From contig NW_019211457.1 in assembly GCF_002443255.2 (NCBI RefSeq), positions 28,152,220-28,216,219 on the forward strand: DNA of 64,000 bases. Reading direction: 5' to 3'. The position numbers and the translations under genes were made by a program. Origin of the DNA: Varroa destructor. Taxonomy: Eukaryota > Arthropoda > Arachnida > Mesostigmata > Varroidae. A model generated the notes under the pieces. The model worked only from the letters and a program-made list of their open reading frames with translations. It was not told the DNA's origin and did not search any database. How positions within the stretch are numbered: the first letter of the stretch is position 1; each line of letters starts with the position of its first letter. Positions 25,790-37,400 of this stretch are shown here, in pieces.

Positions 25790-27265
25790 ATGCACCAAAT
25801 GGTGATCGCGTTTTTGGTATTGCTGGCATTTGCCGGCTTTGGTAATGCGTACAAGTTGCATCGAGGCAGGCCGTACCATAAATATGGTATGCTTGGAGAG
25901 CCAAAATTCGACAACTCGACTAGTTTTTACGGAGAGCCTGAAATTCTGTGGATCACGCAGCGTCTCGATAATTTCAATCCTGCCGATCGTCGGACATGGA
26001 AGCAGCGTTATATGGTCAATGCTAAGTTCTACAAAACGGGCGGACCCGTTTTTCTACTACTGGGCGGCGAAGGTGAGGCTTCAGCAAAATGGCTATCAGC
26101 GCCATCGCACGTGATGATTATGGCGCAGAAATACGGAGCTCTCGTCTTCCAGCTTGAGCATCGTTTCTATGGCAAAAGTCGACCGACTACTGATTTAACA
26201 ACGTCAAATCTCGCCTACCTCTCTAGCGACCAGGCACTGGCTGACGCGGCGGCGTTTCGCAATTCGATAACAGTTTCGAAACAACTTGATCAGAATGCTC
26301 GTTGGGTAGTATTTGGTGGTTCGTATTCGGGTTCGTTAGCCGCGTGGTTTAAACTGAAGTACCCACATCTCGCGGTTGGAGCTGTGGCGTCGTCAGCTCC
26401 GATGGTAGCACTTATAAACTTTGTCGACTATATTCGCGTTGTGCGTGATTCACTTGGTCCGGATTGTAGTACCAAGGTTAAGGCCGGCTTCGCCCACCTG
26501 GAGAAACTTGCCGCGCGTCGTGAAAAATGGGCCATTATTGATGGTCAATTCAAGACCTGTGTTCCGTTCGACGCGTTTAACCAGTTGAACATGCAGAACT
26601 TTTTTCAGACCATGGCCGGGCTTTTTGAAGGTGTTGTCCAATACAACAAGGACGAACGTATCAGCGGGCCAAGTAACATCACCATCGATACGGTATGTGA
26701 TCTCATGATGAGTAACGAACCTTTTGACGGTCTTGTAGCTGTAAACGATCTGATATTACAGAGCAACAACGAGACCTGTCTAGATTATGACTACGATAAG
26801 TTCGTCCGATCAATGCGCAACGTCAGTTACGATGCACGTTCAGGAGAAGGTGGACGCCAATGGATGTACCAAACCTGTGTAGAGTTTGGTTTTTTCCAAA
26901 GTTCAGATGCTAAGGACCAACCGTTTGGTCAACAGTTCCCGGTTCAGTTATTCATCCAGCAGTGCCGTGATATTTTTGACGATTTCTTCGATAACGCAAT
27001 GCTTAACAGAGCTATCTTCCGCACGAATACCCAGTACGGCGGCATATACCCTCAGCTGAGCAATGTCACGTTCCCGAATGGATCGATTGACCCGTGGCAC
27101 ACCTTAAGCATTCTAGAGAACCTCTCGGACAGCGTGACGGCAAACTACATTGTTGGAACAGCTCACTGCGCCGATATGTATCCGCCGGCAGCCACTGATG
27201 CTAATACATTAACACAGGCCCGAACAAAGATCGAACACGAAGTGGCCAAATGGCTGCAGCAATAA
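25790..27265 (+). CDS. Secreted serine carboxypeptidase, family S28
   Basis: A prolyl-carboxypeptidase/thymus-specific serine protease-type S28 enzyme that removes residues after proline at peptide ends, in lysosomes or secreted. Single exon, 491 residues. I chose the ATG at 25790 because it sits in a full GCCGCCATG context and begins a signal peptide (MHQMVIAFLVLLAFAGFGNA), although the frame is open a little further upstream. Catalytic residues are Ser178 in GGSYSGSLAAW, Asp434 in NGSIDPWH and His459 in GTAHCADMYP. Also seen are WITQRLDNFNPADRRTW near the start of the mature protein, LEHRFYGKSRP and several N-glycosylation sequons. Length is normal for the family. A broken paralogue lies downstream (28954-29936). 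I cannot tell which vertebrate member it is closest to. Confidence 0.95.
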   Translation: MHQMVIAFLVLLAFAGFGNAYKLHRGRPYHKYGMLGEPKFDNSTSFYGEPEILWITQRLDNFNPADRRTWKQRYMVNAKFYKTGGPVFLLLGGEGEASAKWLSAPSHVMIMAQKYGALVFQLEHRFYGKSRPTTDLTTSNLAYLSSDQALADAAAFRNSITVSKQLDQNARWVVFGGSYSGSLAAWFKLKYPHLAVGAVASSAPMVALINFVDYIRVVRDSLGPDCSTKVKAGFAHLEKLAARREKWAIIDGQFKTCVPFDAFNQLNMQNFFQTMAGLFEGVVQYNKDERISGPSNITIDTVCDLMMSNEPFDGLVAVNDLILQSNNETCLDYDYDKFVRSMRNVSYDARSGEGGRQWMYQTCVEFGFFQSSDAKDQPFGQQFPVQLFIQQCRDIFDDFFDNAMLNRAIFRTNTQYGGIYPQLSNVTFPNGSIDPWHTLSILENLSDSVTANYIVGTAHCADMYPPAATDANTLTQARTKIEHEVAKWLQQ

Positions 27266-27315
27266 GTTTAGCAATTGAAAAAGAACTAACGTTTTAAGTT
27301 CGTATGTATCGTGGA

Positions 27316-27321
27316 AATAAA
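27316..27321 (+). terminator. Poly(A) signal of S28 peptidase gene
   Basis: AATAAA lies 50 bp after the S28 stop codon on the same strand. Confidence 0.65.
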
Positions 27322-27640
27322 TCTGGCAATAGTACATTGCCGCATTAAATCACCTGTACTTTGTTTTTCGTCGATGCTACGGGTGACTATACGGAAAATG
27401 CCTAGTTCACATCAGTATAGTTAGTCTAGGCAGATGATGTTTTCGATAAGTAGGCTATTTTTTTTTATAACTGTAAGTAATTTTGTTTACAAACAATAGT
27501 AAACGAGAATTGCATTTGTAATACTTAGTCTTTGTAAATACTAATAAATGATTCGAGTTTACTTGAACCGTTAGCCATTCCATAACCACTAACTAATATT
27601 AAAGTTGACAGCAAGAATATATTGAGGTAAGATCTGTCGT

Positions 27641-27893
27641 CATTATAATAATATCTAAACACGACATTTTCGTGACTTTTATTCGGTGTCTTTTAACTGT
27701 ACAGTGGCCCAAATACAAGTTTCTACTTACTATATAGGCCATGTGGCGTTAGCACGGACAATTATTCAAGGCGTATTTAATAAAAGAATCACATCATGTT
27801 CTTTCACAGTGCTTGGCACTGTATACCACATTGTATCGAAGGGCTACCAAGGCGAAATCGTATAGATTTAATGTATGAGGCTGTCACAAGCAA
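27641..27893 (+). repeat. Left arm of inverted repeat
   Basis: Pairs with 28316-28569 on the opposite strand. It contains an open stretch (from TGTACAGTGGCCCAAAT to a TAG near 27863) that is also open in the right arm. Confidence 0.75.
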
Positions 27894-28315
27894 ATCCAAC
27901 AAAGAATTAACATGAGCATCACGCAGATTTTTCCTTCAGACGAGCCATAATTCGGTTATCATTAGTGCTTCTATTTCTTTCTACTACTCGAACATAACAA
28001 ACGCCCCTGAGTAGAGCGCTGGTCCTGCGAAATTGTTATTTTATACTGTGCCTATCCTTAGACCTACAGCAGTACAGAGGCCATTTCTGATTATTACGTG
28101 TGAACTTCCAAATGGAATACGCATTTACGTTTAACGCCTATGCTTTTCAATTGGACTCAGTTGAATGAGGAGATGGCCGTCCTCGCATTTGAAAGCTAAA
28201 TCAGCAAGCACACCGTAAACAACAATAACAAGAGCGAACACGACCATTACGTGTCTTATGGTAACGTTTTTAGCTCTGGAACGATCTCAAGCTCGGACTT
28301 TTTGAAGAAGGAGAT

Positions 28316-28569
28316 TCACTTGTGACAGCCTCATACACTAAATCTATACGATTTCGCCTTGGTAGCCCTTCGATACAATGTGGTATACAGTGCCAAGCAC
28401 TGTGAAAGAACATGATGTGATTCTGTTATTAAATACGCCTTGAATAATTGTCCGTGCTAACGCCACATGGCCTATATAGTAAGTAGAAACTTGTATTTGG
28501 GCCACTGTACAGTTAAAAGACACTGAATAAAAGTCATATGAAAATGTCGTGTTTAGATAAAAATAATGA
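28316..28569 (-). repeat. Right arm of inverted repeat
   Basis: Reverse complement of 27641-27893. Differences include a small indel near the outer end (CATATG versus CG) and an extra base pair or two around the NNRI/NKRI codons. It carries the same open stretch as the left arm. Confidence 0.75.
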
Positions 28570-28953
28570 TATTGAAAAAGCAATTAACAACTCGATATAG
28601 ATCAAAATCGTATTGACCTTAGCAGATTATGATTATCTGAGTACAATTGGATATGCGGGTGTGGCAAGCCTGGCCTTTATGTAGCGTAGCCATTGCTATT
28701 TGGCTTGTTGTCGTAGTCGTGCGGGTTAGACGAATACTGCGATAATGAGCAGTAGACCGCACGTAATGAGCCTATTATGAAATCATCGCCGTTGGGCAGC
28801 CTGATGCTGCTAAGATCTGGTACTAGCATGAACTCGTTGATTTTTGCACTGGCGAATGACCTCGTTGACAGCAGCCACTGCGATCACAACGGTTTCAAGT
28901 CATGCAGACGGTAAATACAGCCGTGGGAAATGAAGCAGTGATTTTTAAAGATT

Positions 28954-29936
28954 AGCTGGGTTGAACAGCGCTTGGATAGCTCCGACCCTTCAGATGTGCG
29001 CCGATAGCGGAAGTGAATCTACTCTCATCATCGTTCTTTTGTTGGGAGTATAGCACGTAGTGTTATGGCCACCAGCGTGGCTCGCAGCAGTGCTTATGAC
29101 TAAAAGATACAACGCTGTAGTATTTCCGATTACATTGGCCTAACACAGACATGTCCAAGACTAACCTTCGCCTTTTACCGGGTCATCAAGCGCCGGCTGA
29201 ATTGCGCGAATGCGTACGGCCATAATGAGACAACGAGCTGTTGATTTCTTTGGGGGCTTGTACGCGGGGTCGTTGGGGCGTGCCTTAGGTACTAGCATCC
29301 TCTGCGTTAATGGTATCTATTATTGATGCTCTCGATTTTTTCCGAGAAGTCGGCTAAGCTGGGGAACAAATCTGTCGTCGTGAAACAAACGTCTTTTTAT
29401 CGTTGAGATGATGATTCGTTATCCAAGCGATTATTTGGGGATTACCAAGAAAGTTAAGACTTACTCACCGTACAGTCCATATAATAGGTTCAACGATGCA
29501 CGACACGTTCGCACGAGCTGGATTCAGAGAATAAAAAGTTGCCTTCAAGTAGAGTATGCCGTATTTACTTGTGCCATGCGTTTCGATACAACGCGCCCAT
29601 TCGACGAGAATCGCTCGTGGCCTTATCAATCCTGCATTAAGATCGATTTGTTCCATAGTTCGAACGATGAGGTCTACATGCTCGAACAACCCCTTCGTAT
29701 TAATCACTCTATCGGATAGTGTCGTGATACTTGGCAAGTGAATCAATTACGATATGATGAGCGCAGGTGTTATCAACAGCGAGTACAGAAACATTCATTT
29801 ACGAACAAGTAACGTTAGCTTCTCCAATAGTTCCATCGATCAATGGTTTATGTTTTGTTTAGCGGTGGAAGAACCGATCCCAAACAACGCTTACGAATTA
29901 CTCAGTTGCAATATAAGGAACACATTCGCTGATTGA
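28954..29936 (+). pseudogene. Decayed S28 serine carboxypeptidase paralogue
   Basis: Collinear fragments of the intact S28 protein at 25790-27265 appear in shifting frames. They run in order: WVEQRLDSSDPSDVRR (intact: WITQRLDNFNPADRR); VLLLGV, then a stop; TDMSKTNL; QAPAELRE; VDFFGGLYAGSLG (intact: VVFGGSYSGSLA); VSIIDALDFFREVG (intact: VALINFVDYIRVVRD); AMRFDTTR and RSWPYQSC (intact: RQWMYQTC); and SNVSFSNSSIDQW (intact: SNVTFPNGSIDPW). At least four frame changes and several stops (for example TAG at 29717-29719) break it. The catalytic Ser codon is TTG (Leu) at 29258-29260. The ends corresponding to the signal peptide and the His region are not recognisable. It is too divergent to be a fresh copy, so an old tandem duplicate is likely. 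Confidence 0.85.
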
Positions 29937-29939
29937 AAT

Positions 29940-32900
29940 CTGGCCTTTTTTCTTTTAGTACTTTTTAGTAGAAAACACTTTTCTAAATCATATCTTCTTC
30001 GGTACGGCGTCAACGATTTGTTATCCTAGAAGGGGTAGTTGGAGGGACTATTGTTTGACTTATCCATGTGTGGTTTAAGTGGGCCACGGTGTCACGTCGA
30101 GGCCTGAAATTGCACCAGCAACGGGTCCAAACTTTAAAGCGAAGGGGGAGAAGAAGCCTCAAAACAATATGATGGTTAGCTGAGGGTCACATGTAACTGA
30201 ACTTAGATTGGAAAAAATGGCACTAACTATTAATTCTGAACATATTAATTAATGAACATAACGTTCATTCAGATTTCTGTTACACACTAACTCATTAGAT
30301 GTTTTAGAATTTGAAGGTTCACCTAATAAATAAGCGAAATATTAAATAAGTACTGTTGAGGGCATACAATGGCACGCAGTTAACCAGAGGTTTTACTTTT
30401 GTCTGAAATAACTTAAATATACAAGAAGTTACGCTATTCTATGACGAATCAATCAACCTTTTACGATTGTTCTGTAAACTAAGATGATATATGATTTGCT
30501 TCTATTTTTTATTCTGCAAATACACATCTACAGGGACATTTATTTTGAAACAGAGCGGGAGGAAACAACTCAGAAAGCGTACTTTAGGGGGCTCCACACT
30601 CTGGACACTGTTTTCAATGGTTGGTATAATTTTAACCGAGAGTTGATTGTTTGTAAGAGAAGTGATTTTGCATTGTTTAAAAATATACTATTTAAATATG
30701 TATTTGTAGATCAAAAAAGAGGAATTGTTTGTTGCTTTGATTTACCTGCCTTGCTCAAATTTTTGATAAGGATGGGTTTGATCTGTCCCACATTTGAAAC
30801 GAAACACAACATCCTATATGTAGTTTGGGTTAAACCTATGGTGCTTCTATGTGCCGTTGATATGCGTTTGCCCAAGTGTGTTTATCATAAATCTGCGAGC
30901 GAGAAGGGCAGTTTTCTTCTAAATGTGTCAAACGTAGAGCTATTTTACGCCTAAGATTTACCAAAATGTTCTAGACAAAAAAATTCAATGCAGTTTCTTT
31001 GCAGTTGGGGACGAAACAGGCGCAAGTGGATTCTGTAACTTATCAGAAAGAAGTCACAGCGTACCTCCGAAAATTGCGTTACCTAGGGAGATAGTACGAC
31101 CGCGCACGGCTGGAGCGTCCACCTTCGTGTCACGCTGATTTCGTTTATCTGTTCAATAGTCAGTTAGTTCTAATGTGGTCACTATTGGCATAGCCAGGCC
31201 TGCCATTATCTACGCCTCACATATTCAAAGTAGATTCTCAGAGTGCCATAAACATTATTGACACTCTGCGAAAGTATCACCATTGTGAACTCTTGCAAAA
31301 AAAGACATGAACTACGACAGGTGCATTCTTTTGCACGAATATCCTGAGCTACCACGTACTCGCTGCCATCTTTTAATTAAGCATCTTGAAATTAGGTTTA
31401 TAGCTCCATTAGAGCTTCCAAATCGACAGAGAAAAAGTTCGAAATAAATCAAATTGTCCATTAATACTCAAGAGGAAAGTCACACAAAAATTATTGCCAC
31501 AGCTCAGCAAAAGCGCTGGTCCTTTTCGCCAGGCAGAAAAACGTACACTATAGCATTTACATGATAATACCATACTTACTGCAGCAGTGATTGGAGTACG
31601 GTGCGTGTACGCATCTCTAATGTACAAGGGGGTTTATAAAAACTTGAAAACACTTTATAACTAACGTCGCTTGAATTCTCTAATGAAACTCTATTAGGAT
31701 TTCAACGTTTGCTGCGGTAACTAGAATTTCAGAACGTTATGTATAAAAAAAACATTGCAGAGTATATGTGGGCATTCTGTTAAGTTGTATTATATTATTA
31801 CAGTATTTTTTGTAGGGTTTTCTAGCACAGTAGCCCAATCTGCTTCGACAAAAACTTCTTTTTTTCTAGCTAATTTTTGAAATACAGTGGTAAATGTTCG
31901 CCTGCCTGTTTAAGCCTTCAATGTCCTGATGAATACCTTTGGAGGTTACAGATAGTCTTGCGAAGTTCTGGGGGGACCAGTGACTAGAAACGAAATTAGC
32001 TCATCGACTAATTCATATAGTAAACGACTAGAATTTGCCGCAGCGACAAATATTGACATTGTATTTCAACTACTATATAATTGATACCTACTAGAATGAA
32101 GTTATTTGTGGTCTCGTTAAAACACTCTCAAACGCTGGTCGATCATTTTTCGTGATTTTGTATTCAATGATATATGAACTTACGCCAACTTCATTATCTT
32201 TTATACTTCACACAATATGAGGCCAATTATTAGAATTCCAAAATACGAACCCGAAGTGCAAAAGATGACTTCGGATGCCCTTATTTGGATTAATTGAAAA
32301 CTTCAATAATGTGGATAATCGTACCTAGATTTCTGGTATTGTACTTTCAATTATAGTTACAGCAACTTAAGGCTACATGTCATCAGCGCCTTTGAAAGGT
32401 GCATTCGGTTATAGGTATATGTAGGGCATACATAGACAGAGGATATGGTGAGTCCTTAAATTGATTTTTTGTTATGGCTTGAAACATTTGGCGGATCACT
32501 AAGGTTTGCCAGTCAACAATATCTTCTATACATACACACCCATACAGAATATTCATTTCATATATACGCATATGATAGAATAGAGTTTCAGGAGATATGG
32601 TTGAGACTCTTTGCCTATCCTACGTAATCTTGGTTCGTTCTCTCAATGCCGGACTGACATGTTTTTGAGCGTATTCTCATCGAAATTTAATCCCTCTGCT
32701 TATAAAATAACGCCCATCAAAGGTAGGATCTCGTAAAGTAAAGAATTGGTTTTTTCCTTCGGTCAGGACATCGGTTTTTACGATTTAACAGCTTTGTTCT
32801 TTTGCACTTAATTTCAGTTGCTAGACAGATTATTTCGGGCGTCAGTCTACGATATTCTAGTCTACTCTAGTTCGAACTTCTATTTGCCGAGATTAGCCAT

Positions 32901-34470
32901 GTAGTAAAATCTACCTGGGCTACACTTCAGCTGGGTTGAAAATTGTGAGTATCAGCTACCTTTAGATTCTACCTGAACGTGACATTAAAGAGAAAGCAAC
33001 TAGATATATAAACATGTTCATGAAAGCCATCGTTGGTCTTTGAAAATGTTTTCTGTACGTTATTTGTTGAAACCGTCAACTTTCCGTGCATTTAACGAAA
33101 CGCATTCGCAAAAATTTTTCAACAAGTTGTTTTAATATATAACTTTACAGGGATTGTTCTTACAACTATTCTGTCTGGACATATTCGGGACTCCGATCGA
33201 ATTCCTTGGGTATATGTCATTAACAGAAGAAACAGAGAAACTGCCTGATTATGATTCGATAATAATCTATTACAAAAAGGCCGTAGTCATTTTAATTATA
33301 AGCCCGTGAAGCTTAGAAGTTTCTCCTGCAGCGTCGATAGATTATCGAAAATAAGTGTTGCCATAAAAATGCGAGCATCAACACAGTTTGGCAATTGCTA
33401 ATGGTAAGCAAGCGCTACTTCTAATTGTGCGATCTCAAGTAATTCACTAATTAAAGTGATTGATTTAAACGGAATATTAGAGAGAAAACATGGTCCGAAC
33501 TAATTATATTAGTTTATCTGTAATATGCCAGTCCGTCACAGGAGTGTTCTGCATGCTATTATCTTAACTTTTCCATACTCTCGCTCCGCTAAATTTCATC
33601 TTTATCTCAACTTCATTATATATGTACACAATTTCAATGTAATGCAGGTAAGTCATATCGATATCAATAAATTTAAATAAACCTCCAATATTTTTCATAA
33701 AATTATTATCGTCTTGTTTACATTGGAAAATACACTATATATATGTTTTGCTTCCTTGCTTGCAGGTAACGTTTCTCTTGGCAAGTATACATCTGAATGT
33801 CCTCTATGAAATCTGTATTAATCTATACGTTTTCAAATCATCTGGTTCACACTATTCTTCTAAAAATTCCTAGCTATCAAAAGTTGAAAGTGAATGTACC
33901 ATCTTCATGACAATATTTCTTTAAAAAAAGTTTGATTCAAAGGTACTTCGAATCCCGACGTTATTCAAAGCATGCCCTTGACGGAAAACGTATGCAGAGG
34001 AGGTTGTGACGCTGAATTCAGATTTCACGGAGATTTTGTTCAAGTTTCATTTCGTAGAAACCCGGTAGTATTTTATCCCTATGGAACAATCTATTTACGA
34101 GAGGGTTGGTCCACTGAACTCGTACCCCCCCCCCCCCATTTTGTGAAAAAGTGGTCAGCGCTAACACAGTAATATTTCCTCCTCACTATGAAAAATCATG
34201 GAATCTTCAATTGATTGATAATACTTATTAATTAAATTAACAACGTCAGTATACAATATCAAAAGTAATAAAATACATTTCACGGCGCATTGTATGATTT
34301 TGCGGTGTCTTTTTCTTAATGGCACAGTACTGTCGCATGAAACAGAGATCATTCACTGTGAAAGCCTACGTGGCCTATTGCTCTCAGGTCACAGAACATG
34401 TGATCAATGTGTTTTAGTTTGGGTATTACAATCTGTATTCATGTATATTCATGTAGCTGTTCTCCGACAA
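29940..34470. other. Gene-poor intergenic DNA with one long unexplained frame
   Basis: No recognised gene. The longest open frame (30484-30954, plus, 156 codons) encodes a hydrophobic/aromatic-rich protein with no motif I know. A frame of this length is expected about once by chance in a window this AT-rich. A homopolymer C run lies near 34127. It ends at the 3' end of the large minus-strand receptor-like gene. Confidence 0.4.
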
Positions 34471-34474
34471 TTCT

Positions 34475-37400
34475 TTAACTTAATGGAGCAACTGCATTGC
34501 CCTTCGCTTGACTGCCGGCAGCTGAAATCTTCGAGGCGTGATGGCCATTAGACCGAACGCTTTTCAAGGCGGCCTCCTGTTGTTTCTTGTGCATCATAAA
34601 CATCATAACAGCCGCCACAATGAATACGAACATTAGGCAGGCCACGACGATTCCGGCGATCGCTGCTGTGGACAGGCCTTCTTTCTCGTTGAAGACCATG
34701 AAAGAACCCGTACCCTAATCATATAGAAAGTTACATAATAATCACAGTGGTACGGTTCGTCTTCAATGAAGCATATGTAAATCGAAACTATATATTGGCG
34801 CCGGCATAAATCTAGACCAAAAAAAAAAAACAATTTCGGTATTGTTGTCAAGGTCATAGTAAAAAGCAGCGTAAATTGACAATCCACTGTTTCTTGCTCA
34901 GGGTTTTTCTAACATCTCTATAATCTAGGGTGATCGAAGCTTTACATTGCTCGGAAACTATATGTTACGCCCTATTCAAAGGTAAGTACCCATCTGAAGG
35001 AACCACGAAAACAGTGGGCTGTAATGACATCATCACTACCAATTAACAACAAATTAAATTAGCTAATTATCTAAAATGATTAATAATGAGAACTCAAACA
35101 TACCTCGGTGGCACATTGTATCACATTACTGACGGTGCCAAGCAGCTTTACCATTTCTGTGTCCCATTCCTCATTCCTTTCGTGCCAGCGATAACACGAG
35201 GAGATATACCCCGCGGTCTTCGTGAAGTTCGCCGTTTGCCGAAAGTAAATGTGTATTGCATCCTTAACCCCGCTAATTTTGTGTTCTTCACCTATGCGAT
35301 TAACAAATGGTTTTAATTTCCGTGGATAGCAAATGATAATGAGTCGACGAGTACCAGTTAACAAGTCCAACTGCGGTCTAAACGGGGTAAAGTACACGCA
35401 GATATCTTGGCTTGAACTGATGGAATAGTAATAACAATAATGATCATAATAGAAAGACACATGATAGTCTGACGTACCTGTGTCAGGCTTTCGGAAGGTA
35501 ATCGATGCTACCGGCGAGATCATAGTGCCCCGGGTAGAATCAGAAAACGGGTTGTACGGGTAAATGTTAACCACAACCACGACCGCGTTGCATATTCTGG
35601 GCTCCTTAGGCGAACTGCCACATTGCCAGTTATTGAACCTACAGCAGTGGAAGTTGTGGACATTCTGTTTGCGAAGTGACTTTTTTAAAAAGGTAAATAT
35701 TGCAAGAATACTAATAGTGACGGGGATCCAATCGTGGACCGTGAACATGCTAGTAAATGCACTTGAAAACTTGCTTGTGCCTACTTAGAAGGCATTGTCA
35801 TGTCTCCCGTGTTTTTCATTGTATCCGAAGATAAGATGAAGCAGAGGAGAGTTAAACGGTATGCATAATCACAATAGGGCGACATATATAAATCTTAATA
35901 ATACGATACACAATGCATGTATACTACGTATGTGTCCACCGTTATGTGCGAGAGTGACTTAGAAACGAACTACACTAGAAATAGGCAAACATTCATACTA
36001 ACATGTTATTGATATTTTTTTTGAAGTGAATAACCGCGTCAGGTACGCCCTGTCTCGAGGAGTTGGTGGGCGCCGTATTGGGGAATATGATTGGCTCTCG
36101 TGTTGTAAAGCGATGCTGAATAATTGTCGTTATATCCGACACGATTCGCACCTGTATATTCGTATCAGAATCAACGAAAAATTACTACGGTGGTCTGAAT
36201 AGTTTTTTGGCGTTCACGACCGCATTCGAAGTCATATTCATTACCATTACCAACACGCTACGCTAATGCGTTATCGCTGGATCATCTCAAGTTTGGAAAA
36301 TAACAGCACTGAAGTACCACGGAAAGTTAAATCTAGCTAAAGTGAATATACCACTAGCACACTGATACATAACTTACAGCGGATGTAATTTCGCTCTATG
36401 GGTGCTCCTATACTGTCTGAATGCAATTACGATATAGTGCTGCCCACAGTGGGCATTGAGTCTGTTTATACTTACGGATTGACCCTTAGGCAGTCGAGAA
36501 GCGATTACAGTTTCGATAATTTTCTGGGCGTATTCGACGTTCCGCTTTATTTGGGGATCATGCTTCTGTTGCTGGCCACAACGCCTAACGGCCTTATAAG
36601 CTTCTTCCATTGCTATTAAAGTTACCTCAATCTGCAGTTAAAATTAACATGACAATTTACAATTGTTGTTTACACATCTCGGTATCTGCGATTGTCTAAA
36701 TAATTCGATACCTCACCCTTAAAAACGTATCGACGGTTCCGCTAGTTAGATGGATTTAAAGTCACATGTGTGGCGTCACATAAGGGCCACTGTTGGTGTC
36801 TTTTGAAAACAGTGACAAATATGCTAAAGTTGTTGAAACGCTTTTGTTCAGACTTTAGATAGAACATTTTGAACATTGAAGATTTGCTATCATTCACAAT
36901 TCATAAAATAAGTTCTCCTGTTTATGGTTAAGATTCACTATCTGGAGAAATGGTCCAAGGGTTTGGTCTATTTCTTCCTGTGTCTTTTTAATGTGGTAGG
37001 TATTTCTCGTAATGGTTTTCGTCAAATACGAAAAATTGAAGTTGATGAAATTATTGTAGAAATTGAGACTAGACATCCATCACCAAACAGCTTGAAACGA
37101 TTTGAAAAACGCTAGTCGATGCTTGGGCACAAGTTAACACAAAGAAACTTACTCGACCGTATTTTCATGTGTGCAACTCTATAGAAGTATAACTCAATCG
37201 AGCCATTTCTGTATTTGTGGTATGATGTCAAAGTTATGAGTTTGGTAGGGCTCGAAAGAGAAATCGTGCATTATAAGTTGCTATCGCTTCGCAAGAGAAT
37301 CGATTCAAAGCCCGTACTACAAAACTACAATTAGTGAACGGAAGAGGCGTCATCTCCTACTATGGCAATGCCAGATCACATATACCTCTTAGCTAAAAAC

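Larger units (their letters stand above)
27641..28569. mobile_element. Long inverted-repeat (foldback/MITE-like) element
   Basis: The sequence at about 27641-27893 recurs as its reverse complement at about 28316-28569, with only a few differences. The outer ends share TATCTAAACACGACATTTT and the inner ends share ATGAGGCTGTCACAAG. The arms flank about 420 bp of unrelated DNA that holds no transposase. Such arm length and similarity fit a foldback-type or non-autonomous DNA transposon. No clean target-site duplication is visible because the flanks are AT-rich, so the class is unassigned. High arm identity suggests recent activity or arm homogenisation. Confidence 0.75.

Noticed and set aside
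30484..30954. 156-codon plus-strand open frame as a possible gene
   Set aside because: No recognisable motif and an AT-driven composition. A frame of this length is expected about once by chance in a window of this size and base composition. Kept only as a note in the intergenic entry.
35080..35748. A 222-codon open frame on the minus strand, the longest uninterrupted frame in that area
   Set aside because: It is not one exon. Two real receptor exons (35478-35638 and 35104-35291) happen to share an open frame through the intron between them. Phase and splice sites fit the two-exon reading.
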